This document shows, one piece after another, positions 34,658 to 43,270 of a stretch of 64,000 nt of DNA. The stretch's first letter is position 1. Each line of letters starts with the position of its first letter. The translations under genes and the position numbers were made by a program. A model generated the notes under the pieces. The model had not been told where the DNA came from. It made no database searches and worked only from the letters and a program-made list of their open reading frames with translations. The stretch comes from an uncultured Chryseobacterium sp. (GTDB lineage: Bacteria > Bacteroidota > Bacteroidia > Flavobacteriales > Weeksellaceae), in NCBI GenBank assembly GCA_913778085.1, contig CAJYXJ010000020.1:1-64000 (forward strand), given 5' to 3'.

Positions 34658-35317
34658 CTATTGGGAATAATCCCTTCTTCCGAAAATGGCCGATCCTATG
34701 CGGATCGAATTGGCACCGCATTCAATGGCGATCGGGAAATCGTCACTCATGCCCATCGATAAGGTTTCCAGCTTTTTCAGTTGATTTAATTCGTCGAATA
34801 GATTTTTCAGGGTTTGAAACTCCTTTTTTATCTGATCCTGATCTTCTGTGAAAGTTGCCATTCCCATTAATCCTGTGATGTTTATATGCTGATATTCTCC
34901 GCTAAGGTACTTTTCAAACAAATCTTTGACTTCACTGATTTCCAGTCCGAATTTACTTTCTTCCTCAGCGATTTTCACCTGAAGCAGAACATTGATCGTG
35001 CGGTTGTTTTTTTCTGCCTCTTTATCAATTTCGCGGATCAGCTTTTCAGAATCCACACTCTGGATGGTATCGATGAATCCGGCAATGTATTTTACTTTGT
35101 TTGTCTGAAGATGCCCGATGAGGTGCCATTGGATATCTTTCGGAAGAAGAGGATACTTCTCCGTGAGTTCCTGTACTTTGTTTTCACCGAAGACCTTTTG
35201 TCCCAGATCATAAACTTCCTGTATGGCTGAAACCGGGTGGGTCTTTGAAACGGCAACCAGCTGAACCCCGGAAGGAAGCTGGCTTTTAATAGCGTTGTAA
35301 TTTTCCTGAATGCTCAT
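34658..35317 (-). CDS. YggS-family pyridoxal-phosphate homeostasis protein
   Basis: A 219-residue protein, slightly shorter than E. coli YggS. The PLP-binding Lys is in QLVAVSKTHP (about residue 25), with further conserved parts FGENKVQE, WHLIGHLQTNKVK, GLMGMATF, LSMGMSDDFPIAIECGANSIRIGSAIFG. It is a monomeric alanine-racemase-fold protein that buffers free PLP and affects amino-acid pools; no racemase activity is known. The 56-bp gap to the response-regulator gene holds only that gene's promoter box. Confidence 0.95.
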   Translation of the reverse strand: MSIQENYNAIKSQLPSGVQLVAVSKTHPVSAIQEVYDLGQKVFGENKVQELTEKYPLLPKDIQWHLIGHLQTNKVKYIAGFIDTIQSVDSEKLIREIDKEAEKNNRTINVLLQVKIAEEESKFGLEISEVKDLFEKYLSGEYQHINITGLMGMATFTEDQDQIKKEFQTLKNLFDELNQLKKLETLSMGMSDDFPIAIECGANSIRIGSAIFGRRDYSQ

Positions 35318-35495
35318 ACCTGCAAATTTCGGGCTTTTAAACCAATTTTCCCATATTCTTGTTTATTTTTACAAATAATTGGGTGAATAAAATGATGAAA
35401 ATCTTACATTGGAATTGATCCCTTTTACTTCTTATCCCTTTGGCTATACTATAGGCAAAAAAACATCCAGCTTCCTTCTTCCAACCCATCAAATA

Positions 35496-36614
35496 CTACA
35501 TCTCCAATTCCACGATCCGTTCCACCAGTTTCCGGTTGAAACGTTCCGGAACCATTCTCATCAGGAAGTTACGTAAGGCCGTGGCTTTTTCCCATTGGGA
35601 GAACTGTCCGATCTTCCAGCTTGTACTCACTACATCATCTACTTTCTTTCGCCTGATTTTCTGAAAATCTTCAAAAACCCGATTGAAATCATCCGAACGT
35701 TCCAGCAGTTTCCCGATGATGTAGGCATCTTCAATCGACTGGCAGGCGCCTTGTCCCAGATTAGGGGTTGTGGCATGGGCAGCATCACCGATAAGACATA
35801 AGTTGTCCGCGTACCATTTCGGGATAGGAGACAAGTCGGTAAGGGTATTCATGATGATATTTTCCGGCAGGGTGGCGTTAATCATATCAATCATCATCGG
35901 ATGAAAGCCGTGAAAATTTTCGGCAATACGGCGATAAGGATCCTGCAATCCTTTATTGATAACGGCATACCAGTATATTTTTTTGCCGGTCATCTTTACA
36001 AAGCCGAAACGTTTTCCTTTGCCCCAGGCTTCCACGGCTTCCCGGTTGTACTGTTCCGGCAGGTCAAATTCTGCAAGTCCGCGCCAGCAGATCTGTCCGG
36101 TATCCCGGATTTTCCCGGTCTCTAAGATTTGGGTTCTTATCTTTGAATGGATGCCATCCGCTCCGAAGACAACTTTGCTTTTAATTTCATTCCCATTTTC
36201 AAATCTTAAAATATATCCATCTTCCCTGGTGATTTTTACTAATGAATGATTCAGACTGATGGTATCTAAACCAACATTTTGTGCCAGGATTTTTTGCAGA
36301 TCCGCCCGATGGATGGCCACATTGCAGGAATTGTATTTCTTTTCAAGTGCCAGGACATTGGTAGTGGATATGTTTTTGAGCTTCTGATCGGTTACGGAAA
36401 CAGCATTAATTTTATTACCGGCGCTTTCAATCTGCTCTTTTAATCCCAAAGTATTAAAAATCTGCATCGCATTGATAGCCATCATAATTCCTGAACCCAC
36501 CGGTTTTATTTCCGTAGCGGATTCGTAAATTCTGAAATCCAGGTTTTGTTTTTTCAGGATATTGGCCAAAGTTAAGCCTCCGATTCCGGCTCCGACAATT
36601 GAAATAGGGTTCAT
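35496..36614 (-). CDS. FAD-dependent class A monooxygenase
   Basis: A 372-residue flavoprotein. The N-terminal dinucleotide fold is VGAGIGGLTLANILKKQ (residues 6-22). The DG motif is VVFGADGIHSKIR, and the GD motif LCLIGDAAHATTPNLGQGA contacts the FAD ribityl. It resembles salicylate hydroxylase / zeaxanthin epoxidase-like enzymes, which hydroxylate or epoxidise an organic substrate with NAD(P)H and O2. It is the last gene of a - strand operon: its ATG overlaps the stop of the lipoprotein gene by one base. Its job presumably connects with the two 2OG-oxygenase-like proteins encoded upstream. Confidence 0.85.
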   Translation of the reverse strand: MNPISIVGAGIGGLTLANILKKQNLDFRIYESATEIKPVGSGIMMAINAMQIFNTLGLKEQIESAGNKINAVSVTDQKLKNISTTNVLALEKKYNSCNVAIHRADLQKILAQNVGLDTISLNHSLVKITREDGYILRFENGNEIKSKVVFGADGIHSKIRTQILETGKIRDTGQICWRGLAEFDLPEQYNREAVEAWGKGKRFGFVKMTGKKIYWYAVINKGLQDPYRRIAENFHGFHPMMIDMINATLPENIIMNTLTDLSPIPKWYADNLCLIGDAAHATTPNLGQGACQSIEDAYIIGKLLERSDDFNRVFEDFQKIRRKKVDDVVSTSWKIGQFSQWEKATALRNFLMRMVPERFNRKLVERIVELEM

Positions 36615-37210
36615 TATTTTAAATTTTTCATCGCGTTCAGCAATTGGTTCTGTTTTCCGATATATTGCTCCAGGTTATCAGTTTTTAGAGGGTGGGCATT
36701 TTGGTATTTTTCGATTTCGGGAAGGGTTTTTCGGATTTTGAATACGATGTATAAATTATTTATTGTTTCCCTATTTTTAGAAATTCGAGAAATTAAAGCT
36801 TTGATATTTTTCACCTTTAAATCATACTTTTGCATACTTAATTTAATCTCATTTTCAATTTGATGCTTCATAAGCGAATCCGTTACGCTGTTAATCTGAT
36901 TCGTGGCATCACGATAATAATCATCGGATTTGATGAAAATATTTTCATACTGATTAATAACTTTTGATTCCTCTTCGTGGACTTTCAGAATCTTATCATC
37001 GAGGGCAGATAATTTTTTATCATTTTTAATTAATTCAGAATAAATTTTATCGATCATATTATCACCGTACCGGCTGCTCTCAAATGAACCTTTCAGCGGT
37101 GAATCCGTTTTATCAACCGCATTTTCCACCAGAGGTTTATTTTCAGATCTGTTTTCTCCACAGGAAAAAATCAGTAAAGATAGAGTGGCAGTGAGGAATG
37201 TTTTTTTCAT
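36614..37210 (-). CDS. Lipoprotein with coiled-coil, function unknown
   Basis: A 198-residue protein with a lipoprotein signal peptide: Lys-Lys start, hydrophobic core and lipobox LIFSC (Cys about 17). The mature part is rich in Lys, Glu and Asn and looks like long helices (about 60-185), probably coiled-coil. No enzyme motif is seen. It should be anchored in the inner or outer membrane facing the periplasm. It lies between a putative oxygenase gene (9 bp) and the monooxygenase gene (1-bp overlap), so it is part of the same transcript. Confidence 0.7.
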   Translation of the reverse strand: MKKTFLTATLSLLIFSCGENRSENKPLVENAVDKTDSPLKGSFESSRYGDNMIDKIYSELIKNDKKLSALDDKILKVHEEESKVINQYENIFIKSDDYYRDATNQINSVTDSLMKHQIENEIKLSMQKYDLKVKNIKALISRISKNRETINNLYIVFKIRKTLPEIEKYQNAHPLKTDNLEQYIGKQNQLLNAMKNLK

Positions 37211-37219
37211 GGGATGTAT

Positions 37220-38020
37220 TTACGGTTTAATTTTGTTTTCGGGAATCAGAAGATCGGCAGGATTTACCGTGTAAAACAGTTTAGGATAAGTAAAGTCCAA
37301 CGATCGGTTTTCCTGGCCGCGCAGCTGGAAAAATTCTTTTTCTTCTTCTTCGTCAGCTAAGGTTAATAATTTCCCGGTTGAAAAATAAGGTTGCGTATCT
37401 TTAAAGGTTATGAAAGTCTTAGAAGTTCTGAAGGTGATTCCAAGCCATCGGTTTTCGGTATAATCTTTAGAGTTCTGCTTTGAATCCAGGATAATTTTAT
37501 GCTGGAACTTTTTGTTGGTCTCTGCTGAAAATATAACAGCAGAATGATGATCCAGTATAATTTCAGATTCCTCTCCGGTCATTTTGTTTTTGATGACCAG
37601 TTTTCTTATCTGATTTTCCTGTAGAACGTCGGGATTTTCATAACACGAAAACAGAGCAATAAAAGAATGGTCTTCCAGATCGAGCGCCTGGTCGGAGTGA
37701 AATCCCATTTTTGAATAGGAAGGATTATAGACTTCGATCAAGGCATTGTTAAAATCCTGTTCCGGCAGTCCAGTATTTCCGGCTGAAATAACTTTGTTAA
37801 TTTCTTCAATAACCGAATAATGAACATTTGAAAACAAATTAGCAGGAATACCGTATCGTGTTGTCGTCCTTACAACAGCTATAACTCCGTGATCTTCTTT
37901 TACAAGATGATTTCCAAGTCTGCCTTTTCCTATTTCTTCAAAGTCAGCGGAGTTCATCAGACTTTCAAATAAATTTTGCTCTGTCGGCACTGCTATTTTA
38001 TAAAACCCATGAAAATTCAT
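37220..38020 (-). CDS. Putative AlkB-like 2OG-Fe(II) oxygenase A
   Basis: A 266-residue soluble protein with no close family I can name. The middle contains a complete AlkB-type metal and cosubstrate pattern: His108 and Asp110 in GFHSDQ, preceded by LIEVYNPSYSKM as in the AlkB 'YxxGxxxxxxHxD' region; His174 in FQHKI; and Arg198 in RWLGITFRTSKT, the expected 2-oxoglutarate ligand. The C-terminal part aligns with the neighbouring protein (G-x-x-x-R-x-S ... K-D-x-Q-x-Y), so the two are paralogues. Predicted to oxidise a base, amino-acid or small-molecule substrate. Its ATG overlaps the stop of the upstream gene by one base. Confidence 0.6.
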   Translation of the reverse strand: MNFHGFYKIAVPTEQNLFESLMNSADFEEIGKGRLGNHLVKEDHGVIAVVRTTTRYGIPANLFSNVHYSVIEEINKVISAGNTGLPEQDFNNALIEVYNPSYSKMGFHSDQALDLEDHSFIALFSCYENPDVLQENQIRKLVIKNKMTGEESEIILDHHSAVIFSAETNKKFQHKIILDSKQNSKDYTENRWLGITFRTSKTFITFKDTQPYFSTGKLLTLADEEEEKEFFQLRGQENRSLDFTYPKLFYTVNPADLLIPENKIKP

Positions 38021-39243
38021 TACAATAAAGGTTTTTCATAATCGCCCAGATTCATGCTGAAATGCGTTTTTTTGTATTCCACCATATTTTCCGTCATGTT
38101 TTCTTCATAATAGGAATTCCGAAGTTCAGCCTGCATTTCCGGAGTCATCTCTTCCAGTTTCACGTAGTGATCGTTTTCTTTGATGTATGTCTGATTATCT
38201 TTGTAAACGGCCTCCAGATTCGAACAGCGAACAACATATCCCATTCTTATCGGAATCTGGTCTACTCCTAAGATAGAGGGACGGATCTCATGGGTATAAA
38301 GCCTATTCGTAGAAAGTGGAATGATAAATGCAGAATCAGGGTATAAAGTAACCGTAAATTCTTTTTGCAGAGATTGGTCTTCAACGGTTTTCTTGAGCTT
38401 AAAATGAAGTCTCGTGAGTGCGCTGGTCTGTTTATAGCATACATCAAACCTGTCTGTTTCCGACGGTTTTAAATTATCAGAATTAGAATCGTCATAAAAA
38501 GTACAGAACGCGATCAGTCCTTCTTTCGGCATGTCCTTCGTCTTGTCCGAATGGGCCTTAATCTTAGCTTTTACTTCCTTTTCAGTATCCGTAGTTTTCT
38601 TTTTATTTTCGTAGATCTGCACCAAAGCGTGGTTCAGATCGGTTTTGTATTCAAAAGTTTCCTCGGCACATTGATTCAGTAAAGCGATAATTTTACGGTC
38701 TGTTTCTCTGAAATTATCGGTTGGGCCTGTGAGATTGCTGGAGCACCGAAGAAGATTGAAGCGTAGTGCCTCTTCTCCTTCTTCAGCGGATTCTTTTGTC
38801 ACTTTACTCAGATAGATGCCTTTTCTCAATGCTTTTGCTTCTTTGTTGGATTCGGTAAGTTCCTGAAAATGATGTTCGGATTTTACCTTTTCGAAAACAT
38901 TGACTTCATTAAAAAGCTTTCGGAAATAAACGCCTGCATTGCTGATTATAACCGGAACCTCTCCGATACCCACCAGTTCTGATTTCCCTGCATGAATGTT
39001 TTCGTAATTTACCGAAAATTCTTTGATGATATGAAGGAAATGGCTATTTCCAACAAAGTTATTTAAATCCCCGCAGATGTATATTTTTTTATCCTTAAAA
39101 TTTGCATTTAAATTATCAACGACAGTTCCGCAGAAATTATCGATCAGATAATGAAGTTCTTGATTATTTTCCTGACGGTTGTTTAATACAACAAGAATAT
39201 TTTTATGTATTGCTATTTTGTTTTCCACCGAATGGTTATTCAT
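38020..39243 (-). CDS. Putative AlkB-like 2OG-Fe(II) oxygenase B with N-terminal extension
   Basis: A 407-residue protein, first gene of the four-gene - strand operon. Residues ~1-160 form a unique N-terminal part (IHKNILVVLNNRQEN..., YICGDLNNFVGNSHFL) of unknown fold. Residues ~200-355 repeat the pattern of the downstream gene: LNHALVQIYEN, His231 and Asp233 in KAHSDKT, LIAFCTFYDD, His318 in NRLYTHEI and Arg339 in PIRMGYVVRCS, then YKDNQTYI. This is the order of iron and 2-oxoglutarate ligands in AlkB-like enzymes. No signal peptide. No clear -7 box is seen upstream. Confidence 0.55.
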   Translation of the reverse strand: MNNHSVENKIAIHKNILVVLNNRQENNQELHYLIDNFCGTVVDNLNANFKDKKIYICGDLNNFVGNSHFLHIIKEFSVNYENIHAGKSELVGIGEVPVIISNAGVYFRKLFNEVNVFEKVKSEHHFQELTESNKEAKALRKGIYLSKVTKESAEEGEEALRFNLLRCSSNLTGPTDNFRETDRKIIALLNQCAEETFEYKTDLNHALVQIYENKKKTTDTEKEVKAKIKAHSDKTKDMPKEGLIAFCTFYDDSNSDNLKPSETDRFDVCYKQTSALTRLHFKLKKTVEDQSLQKEFTVTLYPDSAFIIPLSTNRLYTHEIRPSILGVDQIPIRMGYVVRCSNLEAVYKDNQTYIKENDHYVKLEEMTPEMQAELRNSYYEENMTENMVEYKKTHFSMNLGDYEKPLL

Positions 39244-39467
39244 TTTTTTAATTATGAGATGAAGATAGTTTAAAATTTTAAATGTTTAAACTATATCCAT
39301 GAAGTTTGTATTTTCCTTTTTTAACGCAAAGTGATTGTCCGTTACTCGTAATGAAAGGAAGCAAAGAAAGGATCAGCAAGCTGATCTGATGAAGCGTGTG
39401 CGTAAATCCGTTTGATTTTTTCCAGATGATAAACTATTTACTACTGATGGCTAATCAGAAACAAAAT

Positions 39468-39505
39468 AAAAAGAGAAAGTCCAAAAGCAGACCCTCTCTT
39501 TTTTG
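39468..39505. terminator. Terminator in the gap before the lipoprotein gene 3' end
   Basis: AAAAAGAGAAAGTCC / GACCCTCTCTTTTTT forms an imperfect stem with T-runs on both strands. It would end the - strand gene at 39608-40858. The 364-bp gap also holds a CTTCCAGCATCCAGCATC-type dispersed repeat (39541-39575) and an ACGCAAAG motif, and no gene. Confidence 0.6.
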
Positions 39506-39607
39506 ATATAATTTTAATATAACGTAAACAAAAAAAAAACTTCCAGCATCCAGCATCATTCTTCCAGCCATAATCTCAAGTTCACATTAATTCACCTGCA
39601 AAGTTTT

Positions 39608-40858
39608 CTATTCATATTTTGAAAAATCTACCGCAAATATGCATCGGTTCACCTGGCTTCCGTTTTGTGCACCTGCATTGGGCTCGAATTCCGTCAGGCT
39701 CCATAGGTAATTATATTGGGATTCATAGTAGAGGGATTCTGCTCCGTAAGGCCACCGGAAGCGCACCGTATCATCGGCGCCGTCTGTATACCGGGCCAGT
39801 CTCGCATTGGATCCGTACGAATTACTTGGAGATCCGGTGCAGGAAAGCCAGGTTCGGTTTCCTTTTCTGAATACGCCTTGTATTCCATGGGCATGATTAT
39901 CGGTGAAAAGGCTGTTTTTCGGTATAACCGATACAATTCCGGTATTCTGGAGGGTTCCATTGGCGTCAACAGGAAATCCGAAGACTTTGGGAACAATGGA
40001 AGCATCGGCGCTGCCGGAATAATATTGTCCGGTCCAGAACTGGGTTCCTTCATCATTGATCTGGATCGTCGAGAAAGGATTGGCATTGTTGATTTTCTGA
40101 TATCCCGTCTGAGGCAGAATATACCTGTAATTGAAAGCAAACAAATTCCCGTTGGAATCCTTACCGCATTTGTCATTGGTTGTGTCTCCGGTGCTTACTT
40201 CAATAATCTTATTAAGATCAAATACACGGACTCCCAAATTCGTGCTGCTGATATAGAGCTTACCTTTAAAATAAGCCATTCCACCAGCATGTACGTTCAG
40301 GGGAGCGTACGAAGCATACTGTGAGTAGTCCGTTACGCTTGCCGGAATGTCGGGCTGAACCAGAAGAATATGACGATAGGTAAGATAAGTGCTCGAACTC
40401 GGACTGATATCAATCAAAGTAATGCGCGATCCTTTGAATGCAGCTTCATCTTTGGCGTACCAGCTTACCAGAAGATAACGGACGCCGTCTTTGCTGAATC
40501 CTGCGATTCCCTGCGGTCTCCAGAGTGCAGTTGTTTCATCGTCGGTATTCCAGCGGATGCCCCGAACCCGGTTTTCTTCAGGAATATTAAAGCCGTAGAC
40601 TTCAGTATAAGCGCTTCCGCCAATGGCCTGGCGGTTTTTATTGAGCTGTGAAGGATTTAAAAAACTAAATCCGGAATTAATGTAGGTGCTCGTATCCACA
40701 TAAGCATTTACACTTACACTTGCATCCGCAGATGTTCTGCTGGTATTGGCTTTTAAAGATTGCTCTTCTTCTACTGAAGTGATGGCATTATTCTGGCACC
40801 CAACGCTGGTCAGCACATACAACAAAAGCATCCATCCAAGAAATTTTTTCTGAATCAT
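39608..40858 (-). CDS. Secreted lipoprotein with beta-propeller-like body, function unknown
   Basis: A 416-residue protein with a lipoprotein signal peptide (MLLLYVLTSVGC; Cys about 21) and a low-complexity Ser/Thr stretch after it. The rest contains repeated blade-like segments such as GIAGFSKDGVRYLLVSW, GGMAYFKGKLYISSTNLGVR and WTGQYYSG, typical of beta-propeller or YncE-like folds. It should sit on the outer membrane. Homologues with similar layout occur in Actinobacteria and Bacteroidota as uncharacterised secreted proteins. It is monocistronic, flanked by a terminator. Confidence 0.65.
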   Translation of the reverse strand: MIQKKFLGWMLLLYVLTSVGCQNNAITSVEEEQSLKANTSRTSADASVSVNAYVDTSTYINSGFSFLNPSQLNKNRQAIGGSAYTEVYGFNIPEENRVRGIRWNTDDETTALWRPQGIAGFSKDGVRYLLVSWYAKDEAAFKGSRITLIDISPSSSTYLTYRHILLVQPDIPASVTDYSQYASYAPLNVHAGGMAYFKGKLYISSTNLGVRVFDLNKIIEVSTGDTTNDKCGKDSNGNLFAFNYRYILPQTGYQKINNANPFSTIQINDEGTQFWTGQYYSGSADASIVPKVFGFPVDANGTLQNTGIVSVIPKNSLFTDNHAHGIQGVFRKGNRTWLSCTGSPSNSYGSNARLARYTDGADDTVRFRWPYGAESLYYESQYNYLWSLTEFEPNAGAQNGSQVNRCIFAVDFSKYE

Positions 40859-40984
40859 ATTAATAATTTACACTGTTTTGAATTGGATGCGAAGCTATCG
40901 GATTCTTACGTTAACCGGATTTCGTCCTTATTAATTATGTATTAAATTTATGTTTCTGAAAAAATAATTCGAAATAAACTGTTG

Positions 40985-41419
40985 TTAGATATCTTTTTCT
41001 AGATAATCTTCCAAATTAAAACCTGTATTTTTGAAATTAAGATTTACTTTAATGCTGCCATTGGAATTTTTTATTTCAAGTCTTTCTTTTACTTTTTGCT
41101 TTAAGTCATAAGAATATTTAAAGAAAACACCAGGGAAGTTTTCCTGGCTTTTGGTAAGTTGGATAATCGATTTGTTGAAAGGAATAATAAAAATTTCATC
41201 ATCCAAAAAAATAATATTCCCTTTTCGATAACTTATTTTGGCTCCTAATTTCGAATATCCTTCAATCTCAGCTTCTACATTTTTGATGACATCGTATTTT
41301 CTATCTCTGATAAAATTGAAAAAACGGCGGTATTTATTTTTATTTAAGAAGTAAATGAAAATATTTCCAAAAATAAAAATCAGGATAAATCCTCCTATAA
41401 AAAAGTAGAGTCCTTCCAT
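40985..41419 (-). CDS. Hypothetical membrane-anchored protein
   Basis: A 144-residue protein with one N-terminal membrane helix (GLYFFIGGFILIFIFGNIFIY, residues 3-23), a basic stretch (NKNKYRRF) that should lie in the cytoplasm, and a C-terminal ~100-residue domain predicted as mixed alpha/beta (KISYRKGNIIFLDDEIFIIPF). No known family was recognised. Promoter box TATCTTTG at 41445-41452 on the - strand supports this start. AT-rich with many Lys and Asn, suggesting weaker codon adaptation than its neighbours. Confidence 0.6.
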   Translation of the reverse strand: MEGLYFFIGGFILIFIFGNIFIYFLNKNKYRRFFNFIRDRKYDVIKNVEAEIEGYSKLGAKISYRKGNIIFLDDEIFIIPFNKSIIQLTKSQENFPGVFFKYSYDLKQKVKERLEIKNSNGSIKVNLNFKNTGFNLEDYLEKDI

Positions 41420-41444
41420 AAATAAAAATGTAACGGAAAAGAAT

Positions 41445-41452
41445 CAAAGATA
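41445..41452 (-). promoter_or_regulatory. -7 promoter box for the hypothetical membrane protein
   Basis: TATCTTTG on the - strand, an exact TAnnTTTG match, 25 bp before the ATG. Confidence 0.55.
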
Positions 41453-41524
41453 TTTAACCTGTATAAAATACGCACCAAATTTTAAATATTTTTTATTTTT
41501 ATCTGATGTATTCTAACCTATAAG

Positions 41525-41547
41525 GGCTTCGGCTACGCTCAGCCACC
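41525..41547. repeat. Short dispersed repeat related to the 49.4-49.6 kb repeats
   Basis: GGCTTCGGCTACGCTCAGCCACC resembles GGCTTCGAGCGCCTTCAGCCACC in the repeats at 49378-49438 and 49560-49620. It can fold on itself (GGCT...AGCC). Confidence 0.45.
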
Positions 41548-41601
41548 AGAAAATTAAATGTATTATGACTAATGTGTTAAAGCAGACTACAAACATCCAT
41601 G

Positions 41602-41634
41602 AAAAAAAAACGGAGCCTGAAAATCAAGCTCCGC
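41602..41634 (-). terminator. Terminator after the primary sigma factor gene
   Basis: On the - strand CGGAGCTTG...CAGGCTCCG forms a stem followed by TTTTTTTTT. Confidence 0.8.
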
Positions 41635-41655
41635 GTATGTATATTTCGTTAAAAA

Positions 41656-42522
41656 TTACTTCCCTAAATAAGATTTAAGAATCTTACTTCTGGTATTGTG
41701 CTTCAATCTCTTGATCGCTTTTTCTTTGATCTGACGAACACGTTCTCTCGTAAGGTCGAAAGTTTCACCGATTTCTTCCAAAGTCATCGGGTGTTTCCCG
41801 TTCAGTCCGAAATACAGTCTCACCAAATCCGCTTCTCTTGGTGTCAGCGTATTCAATGCTCTTTCAATCTCGATCTGAAGCGATTCCAGCATCAGGTCTT
41901 TATCCGGGCTCGGAGACTCTCCTGAACGCAATACGTCGTAAAGGTTGGAATCTTCACCTTCTACCAAAGGGGCATCCATCGACAGGTGTCTTCCGGAGTT
42001 TTTCATCGATTCCTTGATGTCCTCCTCGCTCATATCGAGAACTTCGGCCAACTCTTCCGGGGAAGGTGGTCTTTCGTTTTCCTGCTCAAGATGTGCGTAA
42101 GCTTTATTGATCTTATTGATGGAACCGATTTTGTTCAGCGGTAACCTTACAATTCTCGACTGTTCTGCCAAAGCCTGTAAGATCGACTGACGGATCCACC
42201 AAACCGCGTAAGAGATGAATTTGAAACCTCTAGTTTCATCATACCTTTTTGCCGCCTTCATAAGTCCTAAGTTACCTTCGTTAATCAAATCCGGTAAAGA
42301 AAGACCCTGATTTTGGTACTGCTTGGATACGGATACTACGAAACGGAGGTTGGCCTTAATTAATTTTTCCAGTGCTGCTCTGTCGCCCGCACGGATTCGC
42401 TGTGCCAAATCTACCTCTTCGTCCGCAGTGATCAGTTCCACTTTACCAATTTCCTGCAAATACTTGTCTAATGAAGCAGTTTCCCTGTTGGTTACCTGCT
42501 TAGTGATTTTTAATTGTCTCAT
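41656..42522 (-). CDS. rpoD: Primary RNA polymerase sigma factor (Bacteroidota SigA type)
   Basis: At 288 residues it is much shorter than E. coli sigma-70 because region 1.1 and the non-conserved insert are absent, as is normal in Bacteroidota. Visible regions: 1.2 ([20 protein letters not shown]), 2.1-2.4 ([32 protein letters not shown]), 3 ([20 protein letters not shown]) and 4.2 ([20 protein letters not shown]). It recognises the TTG/TAnnTTTG promoters seen throughout this window. A terminator lies close downstream; the gap upstream contains repeats only. Confidence 0.95.
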   Translation of the reverse strand: MRQLKITKQVTNRETASLDKYLQEIGKVELITADEEVDLAQRIRAGDRAALEKLIKANLRFVVSVSKQYQNQGLSLPDLINEGNLGLMKAAKRYDETRGFKFISYAVWWIRQSILQALAEQSRIVRLPLNKIGSINKINKAYAHLEQENERPPSPEELAEVLDMSEEDIKESMKNSGRHLSMDAPLVEGEDSNLYDVLRSGESPSPDKDLMLESLQIEIERALNTLTPREADLVRLYFGLNGKHPMTLEEIGETFDLTRERVRQIKEKAIKRLKHNTRSKILKSYLGK

Positions 42523-43107
42523 CTATTTTTATCCTCAAAAAAGAGTTTCTATTATATTATACGTATGAAACATCAAAAAGGTTACAGTAGCTGCAGAAAT
42601 TTTTTATTTAATTAAACTTATTTTCAGAAATTAGTTGTAAATTATGCCTCTCACGACACAGAATGCCCGTTTCAAGGGAGGAGAAGCCTGACGGGAGCTG
42701 ATTTTTTTCAGGAGCTTTTTCCCGCTTTCCGCTGCAATCTTTTTTTTCAAAAAAGGATTTCCACTGCAATCGGGGCTAGGGCGGTAGCCGGTGATTTTAC
42801 ACATCAGGCAAAAACAACTTTCGGCATGCAGAATTACGAAAGGGTAATAGTCAATTTCTTTGTGTCAATGGTCAATTCGGCTATGCCGGTGAATGGTGAA
42901 TTTTTGTATGATGAATTGACGATTGACCATTCACTTGCATCGCAAAATTCACTCTTTAAAAACCACCCCGTCAAAAATTCTTTCAGAATTTTCGCCACTC
43001 CAGAGGAGGGGAATTTAATGTTTTTTGATTATCAGTCGGTTATACTTTTATTAACGTTTGATTGAAACTGCCTTTTTTGCTTAACGTATTGCACATTCAC
43101 CACTCAC
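42523..43107. other. Gene-free, repeat-rich stretch
   Basis: It contains a repeated CTGCAATC pair flanking TTTTTTTTCAAAAAA (about 42732-42785), several GTCAATGGTCAAT / GTGAATGGTGAAT units (about 42848-42940) and a palindromic AAAATTCTTTCAGAATTTT (42975-42993). A 79-codon frame at 42826-43065 runs through these repeats and is not credible. No RNA gene was recognised. Confidence 0.6.
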
Positions 43108-43109
43108 CA

Positions 43110-43212
43110 TAAAAAAAGCGGAACCTAAGCTCCGCCATATATTACTTGCTGAACAAAATTGGCTATTCACCATTCACTATTCACCAAAAAAAAGCAGAAC
43201 CGAAGTTCCGCC
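43110..43212 (-). terminator. Duplicated terminator downstream of the S1/P1 nuclease gene
   Basis: Two near-copies, at 43110-43136 (GCGGAACCTAAGCTCCGCC) and 43186-43212 (GCAGAACCGAAGTTCCGCC), each form a short stem preceded by a run of A, which is a T-run on the - strand. They are separated by the CCATTCACCATTCACTATTCACC-like repeat. Their sequence resembles the sigma-factor terminator at 41602-41634. Confidence 0.65.
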
Positions 43213-43270
43213 TTATATAATGTAACGAACAGCAAATCGATCATTGACCATTCACCATTGACTATTCATT

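Noticed and set aside
39716-40324. 202-codon + strand frame opposite the secreted lipoprotein gene
   Set aside because: It is a shadow of the - strand gene, which has a signal peptide, lipobox and repeated blade segments.
42826-43065. 79-codon + strand frame in the sigma-factor/nuclease gap
   Set aside because: It runs through repeated GTCAATGGTCAAT-like units and palindromes; no family pattern, no promoter and no start signal.
42523-43270. Possible tRNA or structured RNA in the repeat-rich gap
   Set aside because: No T-loop GTTCRANYC motif with a matching acceptor stem was found; visible stems are terminators or simple palindromes.
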